Assembly (NCBI GenBank): GCA_041688815.1
Contig: JBDNHK010000057.1
Coordinates: 1 to 64,000 of the forward strand
DNA length: 64,000 bases
Source: Rhabdothermincola_A sp041688815
Lineage (GTDB): Bacteria; Actinomycetota; Acidimicrobiia; Acidimicrobiales; Acidimicrobilacustridaceae
Reading direction: 5' to 3'
Positions 1-8,516 of the stretch are shown piece by piece (the stretch's first letter is position 1; each line of letters starts with the position of its first letter). The notes beneath the pieces were generated by a model, which did no database searches, had not been told where the DNA came from, and was given only the letters and a program-made list of their open reading frames with translations. A program made the position numbers and the translations under genes.

Positions 1-62
1 AGGAAACAAGCGCGGCGAGGTGGGCTCGTGACTGTCGCAGGCGGCTGATTGCATGGCCGGTC

Positions 63-1013
63 ATGAACAGGTCACAGGGAGAAGCCGAGCTCCGCCGGTT
101 GGCTTCGCTACAACACGGGGTCATCACCCGGGTCCAGGCGGCTTCGACGGGTCTCGACCGGCATCAGGTCAGTCGTCTTGTCCGGTCCGGACGGTGGCGG
201 GCTCTCGGACGCCGCGGCCTGGCTTTGGTGGGGTCACCGACGACCGACCTCCACCTCTGCGCCGCCGCCCTGCGCGCTCAGGGCGGCCGCGCCACCCTCT
301 CCCACGACACGGCGGCCACCTTCTGGGGCCTGGCCCGCTTTCGCAGCCGCCCCGTCCACCTGCTCTTGCCTCACGGGACGAACCCCGCCGCCCGACCAGG
401 AACAGTCATCCACCAGGCCCGGCGTCTCCTTCCCCACCATGTGGTCGACATCGAGGGGCTCCGGGTGACCTCCCCACCCCGAACGGTCTTCGATCTCTCC
501 GGCACGCTGTCGCACCGATGGCGGGTCGAGGACACGTTGGACGATGCGTGGGCGAGTCGGCTGGTCGGCTTCGATTCGATGATGACGACAATCGACGAGC
601 TGTCGGGCCACGGGCAGCGCAACGTGGCCGAGCTGCGGGAGATGGTTCTCACTCGCGGGTCCGACCACGTCGCCGGCGAGAGCGCCCTCGAACGCCGCTT
701 CCACCAGATCGTCCGTGAGGCCGGACTCCCGCCCATGTCAGCCCAGGTGGACCTCACCGACGAGGAGGGCTGGTGGGGCCGTGTCGACGCGCTCTACCCC
801 GATGCCCGGATCATCGTCGAGATCGACGGCGATCGATGGCACACCGCACTACGCCATCGCCAGCGCGACACAGAGCGACGACGTCAGTGGGCCGAGATGG
901 GCTATCTCGTCCTGAGCTTCAGCGAACAAGAGGTGTGGCACCGACGGGACCACGTCGTGGCCGTCCTGCGTGACGCCCGACGCACGCGCATCGCCTTCCG
1001 ACGAAGCGCCTGA
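63..1013 (+). CDS. AbiEi-like antitoxin-domain protein with C-terminal DUF559 nuclease-like domain
   Basis: A 316-residue protein. The N-terminal ~60 residues (starting NRSQGEAELRRLASLQHGV) look like the winged-helix 'AbiEi antitoxin' domain found in many actinobacterial proteins. The last ~80 residues resemble the DUF559/Vsr-like PD-(D/E)xK fold: Asp ~242 in VDALYPD, Glu ~253 and Asp in VEIDGDRWH, His ~260. Such proteins are common and usually solitary. No AbiEii toxin partner follows, since the next gene is convergent ruvB, so a toxin-antitoxin role is not supported. The role is unknown; nucleic acid binding or cleavage is inferred from the fold only. An overlapping longer frame starting at 53 is a shadow. 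Confidence 0.8.
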   Translation: MNRSQGEAELRRLASLQHGVITRVQAASTGLDRHQVSRLVRSGRWRALGRRGLALVGSPTTDLHLCAAALRAQGGRATLSHDTAATFWGLARFRSRPVHLLLPHGTNPAARPGTVIHQARRLLPHHVVDIEGLRVTSPPRTVFDLSGTLSHRWRVEDTLDDAWASRLVGFDSMMTTIDELSGHGQRNVAELREMVLTRGSDHVAGESALERRFHQIVREAGLPPMSAQVDLTDEEGWWGRVDALYPDARIIVEIDGDRWHTALRHRQRDTERRRQWAEMGYLVLSFSEQEVWHRRDHVVAVLRDARRTRIAFRRSA

Positions 1014-1140
1014 CCCCAGGCGAGCGGCCGCCACGCACAGCCGCTGCTCGACCCTGCCACGGACGGTCGACCAGTTCCGACCCCGACCGAACTGTTGCGT
1101 CCTCGGAGCGCCAGACCGCTCGCTGCACTCAACAGTTCGA

Positions 1141-1186
1141 GGGAGGGGGTGGGGGGTGGGCGGAGGGGGTGGGCGGAGGGACTGGA
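1141..1186 (+). other. G-rich tract between convergent genes, G-quadruplex-like
   Basis: The 186-base gap between the end of the AbiEi-like gene and the end of ruvB holds a run of G tracts of 3 to 6 bases separated by single T, C or A bases on the plus strand. At least four tracts are close enough to form an intramolecular G-quadruplex. Nothing else is visible in the gap except a weak imperfect hairpin just after the first gene. Its position between two gene ends fits a transcription-blocking role, which is inference. Confidence 0.5.
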
Positions 1187-1199
1187 CGGACCGGGCCCC

Positions 1200-2291
1200 C
1201 TACCGGTCGAAGAGCGACGACCCCGGATCGGCGGCGGCCAGCGGCGCGCCGGCCGGAGCGACGAGCCCGACATGCGCCCACGCGGCAGGAGTGGCCACCC
1301 GTCCTCGGGGCGTGCGCATGAGCAGGCCCTGCTGGATGAGGAACGGCTCGTAGACATCCTCGACGGTCTCCTCGGCCTCGCCGACGCTGATGGCCAGCGT
1401 TCCCAACCCGACCGGTCCACCACCGAACTTGGAGCACAGGTTCGACAGCACGGAGCGATCGACCTTGTCGAGACCGAGCTCGTCGACCCCGAAGAGGGCC
1501 AGGCCGGCCCGCGCCACGTCGCGATCGACGACCCCGGTGCCGCGCACCTCGGCGAAGTCGCGCACGCGGCGAAGGAGGCGGTTGGCGATACGCGGGGTGC
1601 CCCGGGCCCGCCGGGCGATCTCGGAAGCCCCCTCGCGATCGACCTGCAGCCCGAGGATGCCGGCGGCCCGGGTGACGATGGACTCGAGATCGACGGCGTC
1701 GTAGTAGTCCAGCCGGGCCACCAGCCCGAAGCGGTCGCGCAGGGGGCCGGTGATCAGCCCTGTGCGGGTGGTGGCCCCGACCAGCGTGAAGCGGGGCAGG
1801 TCGAGCCGCAAGGATCGGGCGGCCGGCCCCTTGCCCAGCACGATGTCGAGCTGGAAGTCCTCCATACCCGGGTACAGGACCTCCTCGACGTTGCGGCTCA
1901 GGCGGTGGATCTCGTCGATGAACAGCACATCACCCTCACCGAGGCGGGTGAGGATGGCGGCCAGATCGCCGGCCCGATCGAGGGCGGGACCCGAGGTGAC
2001 GTGCAGGGCCACCCCCTGCTCGCCGGCCACGATGCCGGCAAGCGTGGTCTTGCCCAGCCCGGGAGGGCCGGCGAACAGAAGGTGGTCGACGGCCTGCCCA
2101 CGGCGGCGAGCTGCCTCGAGGATGATCTGGAGGTGCTCCTTGAGCTCGCGTTGGCCGACGAAGTCGTCGAGCGAGCGGGGCCGCAGGCCGCTCTCCTCGC
2201 CGATGGTGTCACCCACCGACGCCGCGGGCAGTTCGGGTTCGAAATCGAGGTCGTCGGGGCCCGGCTCGGGTGACAGGAGCTCGTCGCGCAT
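1200..2291 (-). CDS. ruvB: Holliday junction branch migration helicase RuvB
   Basis: A 363-residue AAA+ motor that, with RuvA, drives branch migration of Holliday junctions. Visible motifs are Walker A GPPGLGKTTLA, Walker B LFIDEIHRL, sensor 1 ATTRTGLIT and the arginine finger region PLRDRFGL; the C-terminal winged helix ends near the stop. The ATG overlaps the ruvA stop in a TGATG arrangement, so translation is coupled. Length and motifs are typical of the family. It is the last gene of ruvCAB. Confidence 0.98.
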   Translation of the reverse strand: MRDELLSPEPGPDDLDFEPELPAASVGDTIGEESGLRPRSLDDFVGQRELKEHLQIILEAARRRGQAVDHLLFAGPPGLGKTTLAGIVAGEQGVALHVTSGPALDRAGDLAAILTRLGEGDVLFIDEIHRLSRNVEEVLYPGMEDFQLDIVLGKGPAARSLRLDLPRFTLVGATTRTGLITGPLRDRFGLVARLDYYDAVDLESIVTRAAGILGLQVDREGASEIARRARGTPRIANRLLRRVRDFAEVRGTGVVDRDVARAGLALFGVDELGLDKVDRSVLSNLCSKFGGGPVGLGTLAISVGEAEETVEDVYEPFLIQQGLLMRTPRGRVATPAAWAHVGLVAPAGAPLAAADPGSSLFDR

Positions 2292-2899
2292 CAGGCCACC
2301 GCCAAGCGCTGGAGGGCCACGCGCAGCAGCGCGGACGGATCGTCGTCGTCGGGCAACTCGCGCAGCACCGCCGTGACCTCGTCAGGGCCGTAGCCCAGGT
2401 TGGTCAACGCATCGCGTACATCGGACTGCGGGGTGGCCATTCGGGACGAGGATCCATCACCGGCGACGAGGAGGGCGGCCTCGGCCAGACCCGGGATGTC
2501 GAGCCGGGACTTGAGCTCGATCAGAAGCCGCGCCGCCGTCTTCTTCCCCACTCCGGGCACGAGGCACAGCGCGTCGAGGTCGTCGTCGGCCAGCACCCGT
2601 TGCAGGTGAGCCGGCGGGTGCACGGAGAGGATGGCCATGGCCAGTGCGGGCCCGACGCCATGAGCCCCGAGGAGAGCCTCGAAGGCCAAGCGCTCCTCGG
2701 CTGTCACGAAACCGTAGAGCGTCTCGGCGTCCTCGCGCCGGTGATGGTGGACGTGGACGAAGACCTCGTCACCGATCTCGCCGAGATCGACCGCGGTCGA
2801 CGGCGAAACCGTGACCCGATAGCCCACACCCGCCACCTCGACCAGCACCTCACCGTGGGACCACCGGTCGAGCAGTGTGCCGCGCACCGAGCCGATCAT
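2291..2899 (-). CDS. ruvA: Holliday junction DNA-binding protein RuvA
   Basis: A 202-residue RuvA read from the ATG at 2899 (MIGSVRGTLLDRW), which overlaps the ruvC stop as ATGA; a longer in-frame reading upstream is junk. There is an N-terminal OB fold (~1-63), two helix-hairpin-helix motifs (GAHGVGPALAMAIL and LVPGVGKKTAARLL), and a C-terminal domain III that contacts RuvB. It tetramerises on four-way junctions. It sits between ruvC and ruvB with overlaps on both sides. Confidence 0.97.
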   Translation of the reverse strand: MIGSVRGTLLDRWSHGEVLVEVAGVGYRVTVSPSTAVDLGEIGDEVFVHVHHHRREDAETLYGFVTAEERLAFEALLGAHGVGPALAMAILSVHPPAHLQRVLADDDLDALCLVPGVGKKTAARLLIELKSRLDIPGLAEAALLVAGDGSSSRMATPQSDVRDALTNLGYGPDEVTAVLRELPDDDDPSALLRVALQRLAVA

Positions 2900-3441
2900 C
2901 GCGCCGGCCCTCCCTCCATCGCCGCCACCGATGCTGCGGCCGCAACGCGCAGCGGTTCCATGGCCAGATGACACAGGGCCAGAGCGGCGGCATCGGCGGC
3001 GTCGGGGGGTTCGGGCAGTCGGCTCAGGCCGAGGAGGGTCTGCACCATCTGTTGCACCTGCAACTTATCGGCGCCACCCCACCCGGCGACGGCGGCCTTG
3101 ACCTCGTTGGGCGAGTACTGCACGACCTCGCTGCCGGCGGCGACGGCCTCGGCCATGGCGATCCCGCTGGCCTGGCCGACCGACATGGCCGTGCGCACGT
3201 TGACCTGGAACAGCACCCGCTCGACGGCCACCACCGAGGGGCGGTGCTCGGCCATGAGGTCGCGCAACTCGACCTGCAACTCGGCCAGCCGGTGATGGAC
3301 CGGGTCGGCGGGCGAAGTGGTGATGACACCCAGCGCCCGGGCTCGGGCCGGGGCCGCCGAACGGCCCCGGCCCGAAGGCGAGGACTCGAGCACGCAGTAG
3401 CCGCAGCGCGACAGTCCAGGATCGATACCGAGCACGAACAC
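2896..3441 (-). CDS. ruvC: Holliday junction resolvase RuvC
   Basis: A 181-residue endonuclease that cuts Holliday junctions. The acidic catalytic residues are visible: Asp7 in VLGIDPG, Glu in VAVERVLFQVN, and the paired Asp residues in PDAADAAALALCH. I chose the GTG at 3441 because it gives the usual N terminus and lies 7 bases after a TATCGT box, with no Shine-Dalgarno sequence, suggesting a leaderless message. Longer in-frame starts add an unrelated N-terminal tail. Confidence 0.95.
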   Translation of the reverse strand: MFVLGIDPGLSRCGYCVLESSPSGRGRSAAPARARALGVITTSPADPVHHRLAELQVELRDLMAEHRPSVVAVERVLFQVNVRTAMSVGQASGIAMAEAVAAGSEVVQYSPNEVKAAVAGWGGADKLQVQQMVQTLLGLSRLPEPPDAADAAALALCHLAMEPLRVAAAASVAAMEGGPAR

Positions 3442-3448
3442 CCGTACG

Positions 3449-3454
3449 ACGATA
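3449..3454 (-). promoter_or_regulatory. Leaderless-type -10 box of ruvCAB
   Basis: TATCGT on the minus strand followed by 7 bases and then the ruvC GTG. This is the TANNNT-N6/7-start layout of actinobacterial leaderless promoters. About 10 bases upstream is a sequence matching 7 of 9 positions of the mycobacterial PafBC damage motif (core GTCGGTG), but the spacing is not canonical, so that part is weak. Confidence 0.5.
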
Positions 3455-3523
3455 GCGCCGACCCCACCGACCGCCGGGGATGGACCCATCTGGAACCATC
3501 ACCGATTCAGCCAGCCCTCCGAG

Positions 3524-4471
3524 ATGCCGATGACACCACCCGTGACCACGACCACCACCCGTGACCACGACCACGACCACGACCCCGTCCCGCCACCCCC
3601 GGCGACCGCCGCAATCCGCCCCGCCCGGCGCCGTTCGTTCAATCGGGCCCGCATGTTCACGGTGATGCGCACCGATCTGCGCCATCTCGCGGAGTCGAAG
3701 GACTTCTGGATCCCGATGGTGATCCTCGGCGGATTCTTCTTCCTCATCGTGCCGGCGATCATGCTCAGCATCATCACCACCATCGGTGGCGTCGACGCCG
3801 TCCAACAGGTCACCCAAGCCCTGGAGCTCCTCCCGCAATCCGCCCAGCAGGCCGTGCCCCAGGGAGTCGACTCGTCGGCGAAGGTCAGCTACGTGCTGGC
3901 GGTGTACATGTTCGCACCCATCGCCGTCGTGGTTCCTCTCACGATCTCCACTGCCGTCGGTGCCTCGACCATCGTCGGCGAACGCGAGCGCGGCACCGGA
4001 GAGTCCCTCGCCCACTCCCCGGCCGACGTCCGGGAGATCTACCTGGGCAAGCTGATCGCCAGCCTGATCCCCGGGTACCTCACGACGATCGTCGGGTTCG
4101 GCATCTACTCACTGGTCGTCAACCTGCTCGTCGGGCGCCAGGTCGGAGGATGGTTCTTCCCCACCGCGTCGTGGTGGCTGCTCATCCTGTGGGTGCTGCC
4201 GCCGTTCATGGCCATTGCCCTGTCGCTGGTGCTGCGGTTGTCGGCCCGGGTCAAGTCCACGGCCGCGGCCCAGCAGGCCTCGGGGCTCGTGACCTTCCCC
4301 CTGATCCTCATCGCCTACAGCCAGTCCACCGGAACGCTGCTCGGGTCGGGCACCCCGGTGCTGGCCTTCGTGATCGGGGTGGTGGCGTGGATCATCGCCG
4401 CCGCGCTCCTGGCCACCGGGTTCCGCTCGCTCACCCGGGCCCGCCTGCTCGGTGTGGCCAACGAGCAATGA
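3524..4471 (+). CDS. ABC-2 type transporter permease
   Basis: A 315-residue protein with about six hydrophobic segments, starting with one at ~62-82 (ILGGFFFLIVPAIML) and ending near residue 300. The pattern GERERGTGESLAHSPADVREIYLGK is typical of ABC-2 permeases of the Na+ export or antibiotic type; the region between TM2 and TM3 carries this conserved loop. The N terminus is odd: a low-complexity Thr/Pro stretch and an HD repeat (DHDHDHD) encoded by a hexamer repeat at about 3546-3590. It lies alone on the plus strand within a minus-strand conserved block. No ATPase partner is adjacent, so the substrate is unknown. Confidence 0.85.
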   Translation: MPMTPPVTTTTTRDHDHDHDPVPPPPATAAIRPARRRSFNRARMFTVMRTDLRHLAESKDFWIPMVILGGFFFLIVPAIMLSIITTIGGVDAVQQVTQALELLPQSAQQAVPQGVDSSAKVSYVLAVYMFAPIAVVVPLTISTAVGASTIVGERERGTGESLAHSPADVREIYLGKLIASLIPGYLTTIVGFGIYSLVVNLLVGRQVGGWFFPTASWWLLILWVLPPFMAIALSLVLRLSARVKSTAAAQQASGLVTFPLILIAYSQSTGTLLGSGTPVLAFVIGVVAWIIAAALLATGFRSLTRARLLGVANEQ

Positions 4472-4477
4472 TCACTG

Positions 4478-4960
4478 CTAGGCCTCGAGCACGGCGACGG
4501 CGTCGATGATCTCGTCGACCGGGCGGAAGGTGAGCCCGGCGGTGGCCCGATGGGCCCACCCCACGACCCCGTGGGCATCGACCACGAACACCGAACGCCG
4601 GTAGAAACCCACCGGTCCGAGCACCCCGTAGGCCTGGCCCACGGCCTTGTCGGGATCGGACAGCAACGGGAAGGCGAACGGGCCCTGCGCCGCCGAGAAG
4701 GCCTCGTGCTCCTCCACACACTGCGGACTGACGGCCAGCACCTGCACCCCCACCTCGGCGAATCGGCCGATGTCGGCGGAGTAGCTGGTGAGCTGGACCG
4801 TGCACACCGGCGAGTTGTCGGCCGGGTAGAAGACGAGCACGACGGGCGCGCCTGCGTAGTCCGACAGCGAGAACCGATGCCGACCAGACATCGCGTCGTC
4901 GGTTCCGGCCACGCCATCGAGCGAGAAGTCGGGGGCGATCTCGCCGACCTGGATCGTCAC
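4478..4960 (-). CDS. Peroxiredoxin of the AhpC/TSA (Bcp-like) family
   Basis: A 160-residue thioredoxin-fold peroxidase that reduces hydroperoxides. The peroxidatic Cys is in YPADNSPVCTVQ, a PxxxSxxC variant of the usual PxxxTxxC. No second Cys follows within five residues as in classical Bcp; another Cys occurs in SPQCVEE (~100). A 1-Cys/AhpE-like or atypical 2-Cys mechanism is therefore possible. It starts with GTG 19 bases downstream of the yebC stop and is convergent with the ABC permease, whose stop is 7 bases away. Confidence 0.88.
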   Translation of the reverse strand: MTIQVGEIAPDFSLDGVAGTDDAMSGRHRFSLSDYAGAPVVLVFYPADNSPVCTVQLTSYSADIGRFAEVGVQVLAVSPQCVEEHEAFSAAQGPFAFPLLSDPDKAVGQAYGVLGPVGFYRRSVFVVDAHGVVGWAHRATAGLTFRPVDEIIDAVAVLEA

Positions 4961-4979
4961 GTCATCGTTCCTGAAGCGT

Positions 4980-5729
4980 TCAGACCTCGACGGCCGACAG
5001 GATCTCGTCGGGGATGTCGAAGTTGGAGAAGACGTCCTGCACGTCGTCGTTGTCCTCGAGGGCGTCGATCACTCTCAGGACCGACTTGGCCACCTCGGGT
5101 GAATCGAGCAGGACCACAGTGCTCGACACCATGGTGGTGTCCGCACTGTCGAAGGCCACACCGAAACCCTCCAGGGCCTGACGCACTGCCGGGAGATCGG
5201 TGGGCGCGCAGGTGACCCGCCACGTGTCACCCTCGTCGACGATGTCCTCGGCGCCGGCATCGAGGGCCGCCAGCATGATGTCGTCCTCGCTCACCGAGTT
5301 CGGGACGATGATCACGCCCTTGCGCTCGAACTGCCACGACACCGCTCCGGGCTCGGCGATGGAACCGCCCAGCTTCTTCAGCAGCGAACGCACGTCGCCG
5401 CCGGTGCGGTTGCGATTGTCGGTGAGCACCTCGATGAGCACGGCCACACCGTGCGGGGCGTACCCCTCGTAGGTGATCTGTTCGTAGGTGACGCCTTCGA
5501 GTTCACCGGTGCCCCGCTTGATGGCCCGCTCGATGGTGTCGAGGGGAACCGACGCGTCGCGTGCCTTCTGGTACATGGTGCGCAACGTCGGGTTCATGTC
5601 GGTGTCGCCGCCGCCCTCGCGAGCCGCCACTTCGACCTGGCGGATGAGCTTGGCGAAGAGCTTCCCTCGGGCCTTGTCGACCGCGCCCTTCTTGTGCTTG
5701 ATCGTCGCCCACTTGGAATGCCCTGACAT
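4980..5729 (-). CDS. yebC: YebC/TACO1 family protein
   Basis: A 249-residue YebC-family protein starting with MSGHSKWATIKHKK, the family signature. YebC proteins have been described as transcriptional regulators and, more recently, as ribosome-associated factors that help polyproline translation. Three domains of normal length are present and no lesion is seen. A GAGGGGG Shine-Dalgarno precedes the ATG. In many actinobacteria it sits between pdxT and ruvC; here a peroxiredoxin and an ABC permease have come between yebC and ruvC. Confidence 0.96.
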   Translation of the reverse strand: MSGHSKWATIKHKKGAVDKARGKLFAKLIRQVEVAAREGGGDTDMNPTLRTMYQKARDASVPLDTIERAIKRGTGELEGVTYEQITYEGYAPHGVAVLIEVLTDNRNRTGGDVRSLLKKLGGSIAEPGAVSWQFERKGVIIVPNSVSEDDIMLAALDAGAEDIVDEGDTWRVTCAPTDLPAVRQALEGFGVAFDSADTTMVSSTVVLLDSPEVAKSVLRVIDALEDNDDVQDVFSNFDIPDEILSAVEV

Positions 5730-5778
5730 CAGACCCCCTCGGCCAGCACGGAGAACAACGCGACGGCGATGCGCTGGC

Positions 5779-6363
5779 TCACGCCGCCTCGACCCCTCGG
5801 ACGAACATCTCGTGGATCCGAAGATCCGGTGACAGCTCGGGGTGAAAGGCCGTCACCAACACAGTGTCGTGCCGACAGGCCACCGGGCGCCCGTCGATCT
5901 CGGCCAAGACCTCGACCGACGCCCCCACCCGCTCCACGACCGGAGCTCTGATGAACACGGCGTGGACCGGCGTCTCGGGCAGGCCGAGCATGTCGAGGTC
6001 GGTCTCGAACGAGTCGACCTGGCGACCGAAGGCGTTGCGACGCACGTCGATGTCGATCACCCCGAAGCAACGCTGGTCGTCGCGTCCGTCGAGGATGCTG
6101 ACGGCGAGCAGGATCATGCCGGCGCAGGTGCCCAGGACGGGCATGCCGGCGGCGAGGCGAGCGGCGATCGGCTCGAAGAGGTCGTTGGCCTCGAGCAACT
6201 TCGACATGGTCGTCGACTCGCCTCCGGGCAGCACGAGGGCGTCGACGAGTCCGAGATCGTCAGCGGTGCGCACCTCTCGGGAGGCCACGCCGAGACGGGT
6301 CAAGGCCCGGCGGTGGAGGTCGAACGCGCCCTGGAGCGCGAGCACTCCTACCCGGGCCGGCAC
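5779..6363 (-). CDS. pdxT: Pyridoxal 5'-phosphate synthase glutaminase subunit PdxT
   Basis: A class I glutamine amidotransferase that supplies ammonia to PdxS for de novo PLP synthesis. Motifs visible are LALQGAFDLH, the oxyanion strand LPGGESTT, the nucleophile Cys in GTCAGMILLA, and the His/Glu pair in FHPELSPDLRIHE. I prefer the GTG at 6363 (194 residues, starting MPARVGVLALQG), which has GGAG seven bases upstream; a TTG at 6396 gives a longer tail. pdxS lies just upstream on the same strand. Confidence 0.96.
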   Translation of the reverse strand: MPARVGVLALQGAFDLHRRALTRLGVASREVRTADDLGLVDALVLPGGESTTMSKLLEANDLFEPIAARLAAGMPVLGTCAGMILLAVSILDGRDDQRCFGVIDIDVRRNAFGRQVDSFETDLDMLGLPETPVHAVFIRAPVVERVGASVEVLAEIDGRPVACRHDTVLVTAFHPELSPDLRIHEMFVRGVEAA

Positions 6364-6437
6364 CTGGGGGCTCCGATGGGGCGTTGGATGGCACAACTGG
6401 CGACCCTAGCAACCTCGCGGCAGCCGGGCCGGTGAGC

Positions 6438-7346
6438 TCACCAGCCGCGATCGGCGAAGGTGGTCTCGAGGCCGGCGATCTCGAGGCCGGGCATGGCGCC
6501 GCCGATGCCGCGACTGACCTTGGCCAGGATCTCGGGGTCACGGAAGTTGGTGGCGGCCTCGACGATGGCCTTGGCGCGGGTGGCGGGATCGGAGCTCTTG
6601 AAGATGCCCGAGCCGACGAACACGGTCTCGGCGCCGAGTTGCATGACCAGTGCGGCGTCGGCCGGAGTGGCGATGCCACCGGCGCAGAACAGCGGAACCG
6701 GCAGGGCGCCGGTCTCGGCGACCTCCTGCACCAACGGGAGAGGCGCCTGGAGCCGCTTGGCCCACTCGAACAGTTCGGCTTCGTCGGCCTGGGTGATCTT
6801 GCGCACGTCGCCGAGGATGGTGCGCAGGTGCCGGACCGCTTCGACGATGTTGCCGGTGCCGGCCTCACCCTTCGATCGGATGAGGCAGGCCCCTTCGGAG
6901 ATGCGCCGCAACGCCTCCCCCAGGTTGGTGGCGCCGCACACGAACGGCGTCGCGAACGCCCACTTGTCGATGTGGTGGCTCTCGTCGGCCGGGGTGAGGA
7001 CCTCGGACTCGTCGATGTAGTCCACCCCGAGGGTCTGGAGGATCTGGGCCTCGACGAAGTGGCCGATGCGGGCCTTGGCCATCACCGGGATGGTGGTGAC
7101 GGCCTTGATGCCCTCGATCATCTCGGGGTCGCTCATGCGGGCCACCCCGCCGTCACGGCGGATGTCGGAGGGCACCCGCTCGAGGGCCATGACGGCCACG
7201 GCGCCGGCGTCCTCGGCGATCCGGGCCTGTTCCGGGTCGACGACGTCCATGATGACGCCGCCCTTGAGCATCTCGGCCAGGCCACGCTTCACGAGCTGCG
7301 TGCCGGTCTGTCGAGTCACGAACCCTTCGGAGAACTGATCAGCCAT
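6438..7346 (-). CDS. pdxS: Pyridoxal 5'-phosphate synthase lyase subunit PdxS
   Basis: A 302-residue beta/alpha barrel that makes PLP from ribose 5-phosphate, glyceraldehyde 3-phosphate and PdxT-derived ammonia. Family-specific stretches include AEMLKGGVIMDVV (the Schiff-base Asp/Lys region), YIDESEVLTPAD, and the phosphate-binding GEAGTGNIVEAVRHLR. Length is normal. The ATG at 7346 is the only sensible start. It is separated from pdxT by about 75 bases and probably co-transcribed with it. Confidence 0.98.
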   Translation of the reverse strand: MADQFSEGFVTRQTGTQLVKRGLAEMLKGGVIMDVVDPEQARIAEDAGAVAVMALERVPSDIRRDGGVARMSDPEMIEGIKAVTTIPVMAKARIGHFVEAQILQTLGVDYIDESEVLTPADESHHIDKWAFATPFVCGATNLGEALRRISEGACLIRSKGEAGTGNIVEAVRHLRTILGDVRKITQADEAELFEWAKRLQAPLPLVQEVAETGALPVPLFCAGGIATPADAALVMQLGAETVFVGSGIFKSSDPATRAKAIVEAATNFRDPEILAKVSRGIGGAMPGLEIAGLETTFADRGW

Positions 7347-7415
7347 GAGTCGAGTGTACGACCGACCTCGACCTCGGAACGAAGCGGGACGGGCGATGTG
7401 ACCCTTGGCGCCGGA

Positions 7416-8516
7416 TCAGCGCTTGAAGGCCAGCAGCTCGTCGGCGGCGATCTGGTCGAAGGGGAGCACGAGGCTTCCCGTCTGGGGCAGGGCCACCCAG
7501 GTGCGCCCGGGCGTGAGCAGGATCGGGGCACCGGCGACGTCGACCAACCGGGCCGCCTGACTGGGCTCGGGACGAACCCATCGACCGCGGATGGCCTGAC
7601 CAGCGGTGAGCACGATGGCTTCACCCTCACCGACGGTGATCGCTCTCGGTGACCGGCTGTCGGCGGCGCTGACGCCGTACTCGGTGAACATGACCACGAC
7701 GTTGGCCGGCGCGACCTGCACCCCGCCGCCATCGAGGGTGGCCGACTCCGACCGCGGGTGGCGCTCGTCCACCTGGAATCGGTCCCAGCCCTGGCGGCCG
7801 GCGTCCCACACGTACTCGACCACCTGCCGGTTGCCGTAGTTGATGCTGAGACCCGGCGTCGGTGTGGCAGTTGCGCCCACCGTGCCCCCCTGGGGGCGGT
7901 ACTGGAAGACCGGCATCGGAGGGCCCTGACCTTCCGGGGCGCGCGCCGACACGAGCGGCGGGAGGTTGACGTAGAGGTTGTGGGGAGCCTGGCGGCCACG
8001 AGCGCGGTAGTAGAACTCCTCGGCCGCGTCGAAGGAGACGTTGGTGAGCACCCCGTTGCGAGCGGCGGCCAGCACCTCGGCGGTGACCCCCGGGTTGGCG
8101 CCTGACCACGCGAACAGGGGGGTGGACAGCCCGGCCACGAGGTTGATGTCGCTCGAACGGGCCGAGCGGACGGGGCCGACGCCCTCCACCAGGCTGGAGT
8201 GGAAGACGAGGGAGAAACGGGTGATCCCCTCCACCTTCATCTCGTAGACGAGGTCGGCGTTGTTGATGCCCGACTGCGGCCGGGCTTCGGGGCTGTTGTC
8301 CATCTTCACGGTGACGGCGGGGTGCTGCTCGCCGGCCGGGTCGGCGGCGGGGAGGCCGGTCAGCGGCGACAGGACGGGAGGCGCAGTCGTGGTGGTAGTC
8401 GGCTCGGCCGTGGTGGGCACCACCACGGCGGCCTCGGGCTGGTCGGACGAACAAGCAACAACGAACCCGGCGAAAACCAGCACGGAGGCGAGCAGGCCGA
8501 CACGACGAACCGTCAC
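7416..8516 (-). CDS. DUF3048 family secreted lipoprotein (YerB-like)
   Basis: A 366-residue protein with a signal peptide ending in FAGFVVAC, a plausible lipobox with Cys ~22, followed by a Thr/Pro-rich linker (~30-48). The body matches the DUF3048 pattern: PLTGLPA, AVTVKMDNSPEARPQSGINNAD, VEGITRFSLVFHS, GPVRSARSSDI. The function of the family is unknown; Bacillus YerB belongs to it. The GTG at 8516 overlaps the stop of the upstream M48-like gene (GTGA), so the two are translationally coupled and may act together at the membrane. Confidence 0.9.
   Translation of the reverse strand: MTVRRVGLLASVLVFAGFVVACSSDQPEAAVVVPTTAEPTTTTTAPPVLSPLTGLPAADPAGEQHPAVTVKMDNSPEARPQSGINNADLVYEMKVEGITRFSLVFHSSLVEGVGPVRSARSSDINLVAGLSTPLFAWSGANPGVTAEVLAAARNGVLTNVSFDAAEEFYYRARGRQAPHNLYVNLPPLVSARAPEGQGPPMPVFQYRPQGGTVGATATPTPGLSINYGNRQVVEYVWDAGRQGWDRFQVDERHPRSESATLDGGGVQVAPANVVVMFTEYGVSAADSRSPRAITVGEGEAIVLTAGQAIRGRWVRPEPSQAARLVDVAGAPILLTPGRTWVALPQTGSLVLPFDQIAADELLAFKR

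Noticed and set aside
63..1013. Type IV toxin-antitoxin system (AbiE)
   Set aside because: Only the antitoxin-like N-terminal domain is present. There is no nucleotidyltransferase toxin next to it.
4109..4468. Antisense frame in the ABC permease
   Set aside because: Gln/Gly/Glu-rich low-complexity translation typical of antisense high-GC genes; no start signal.
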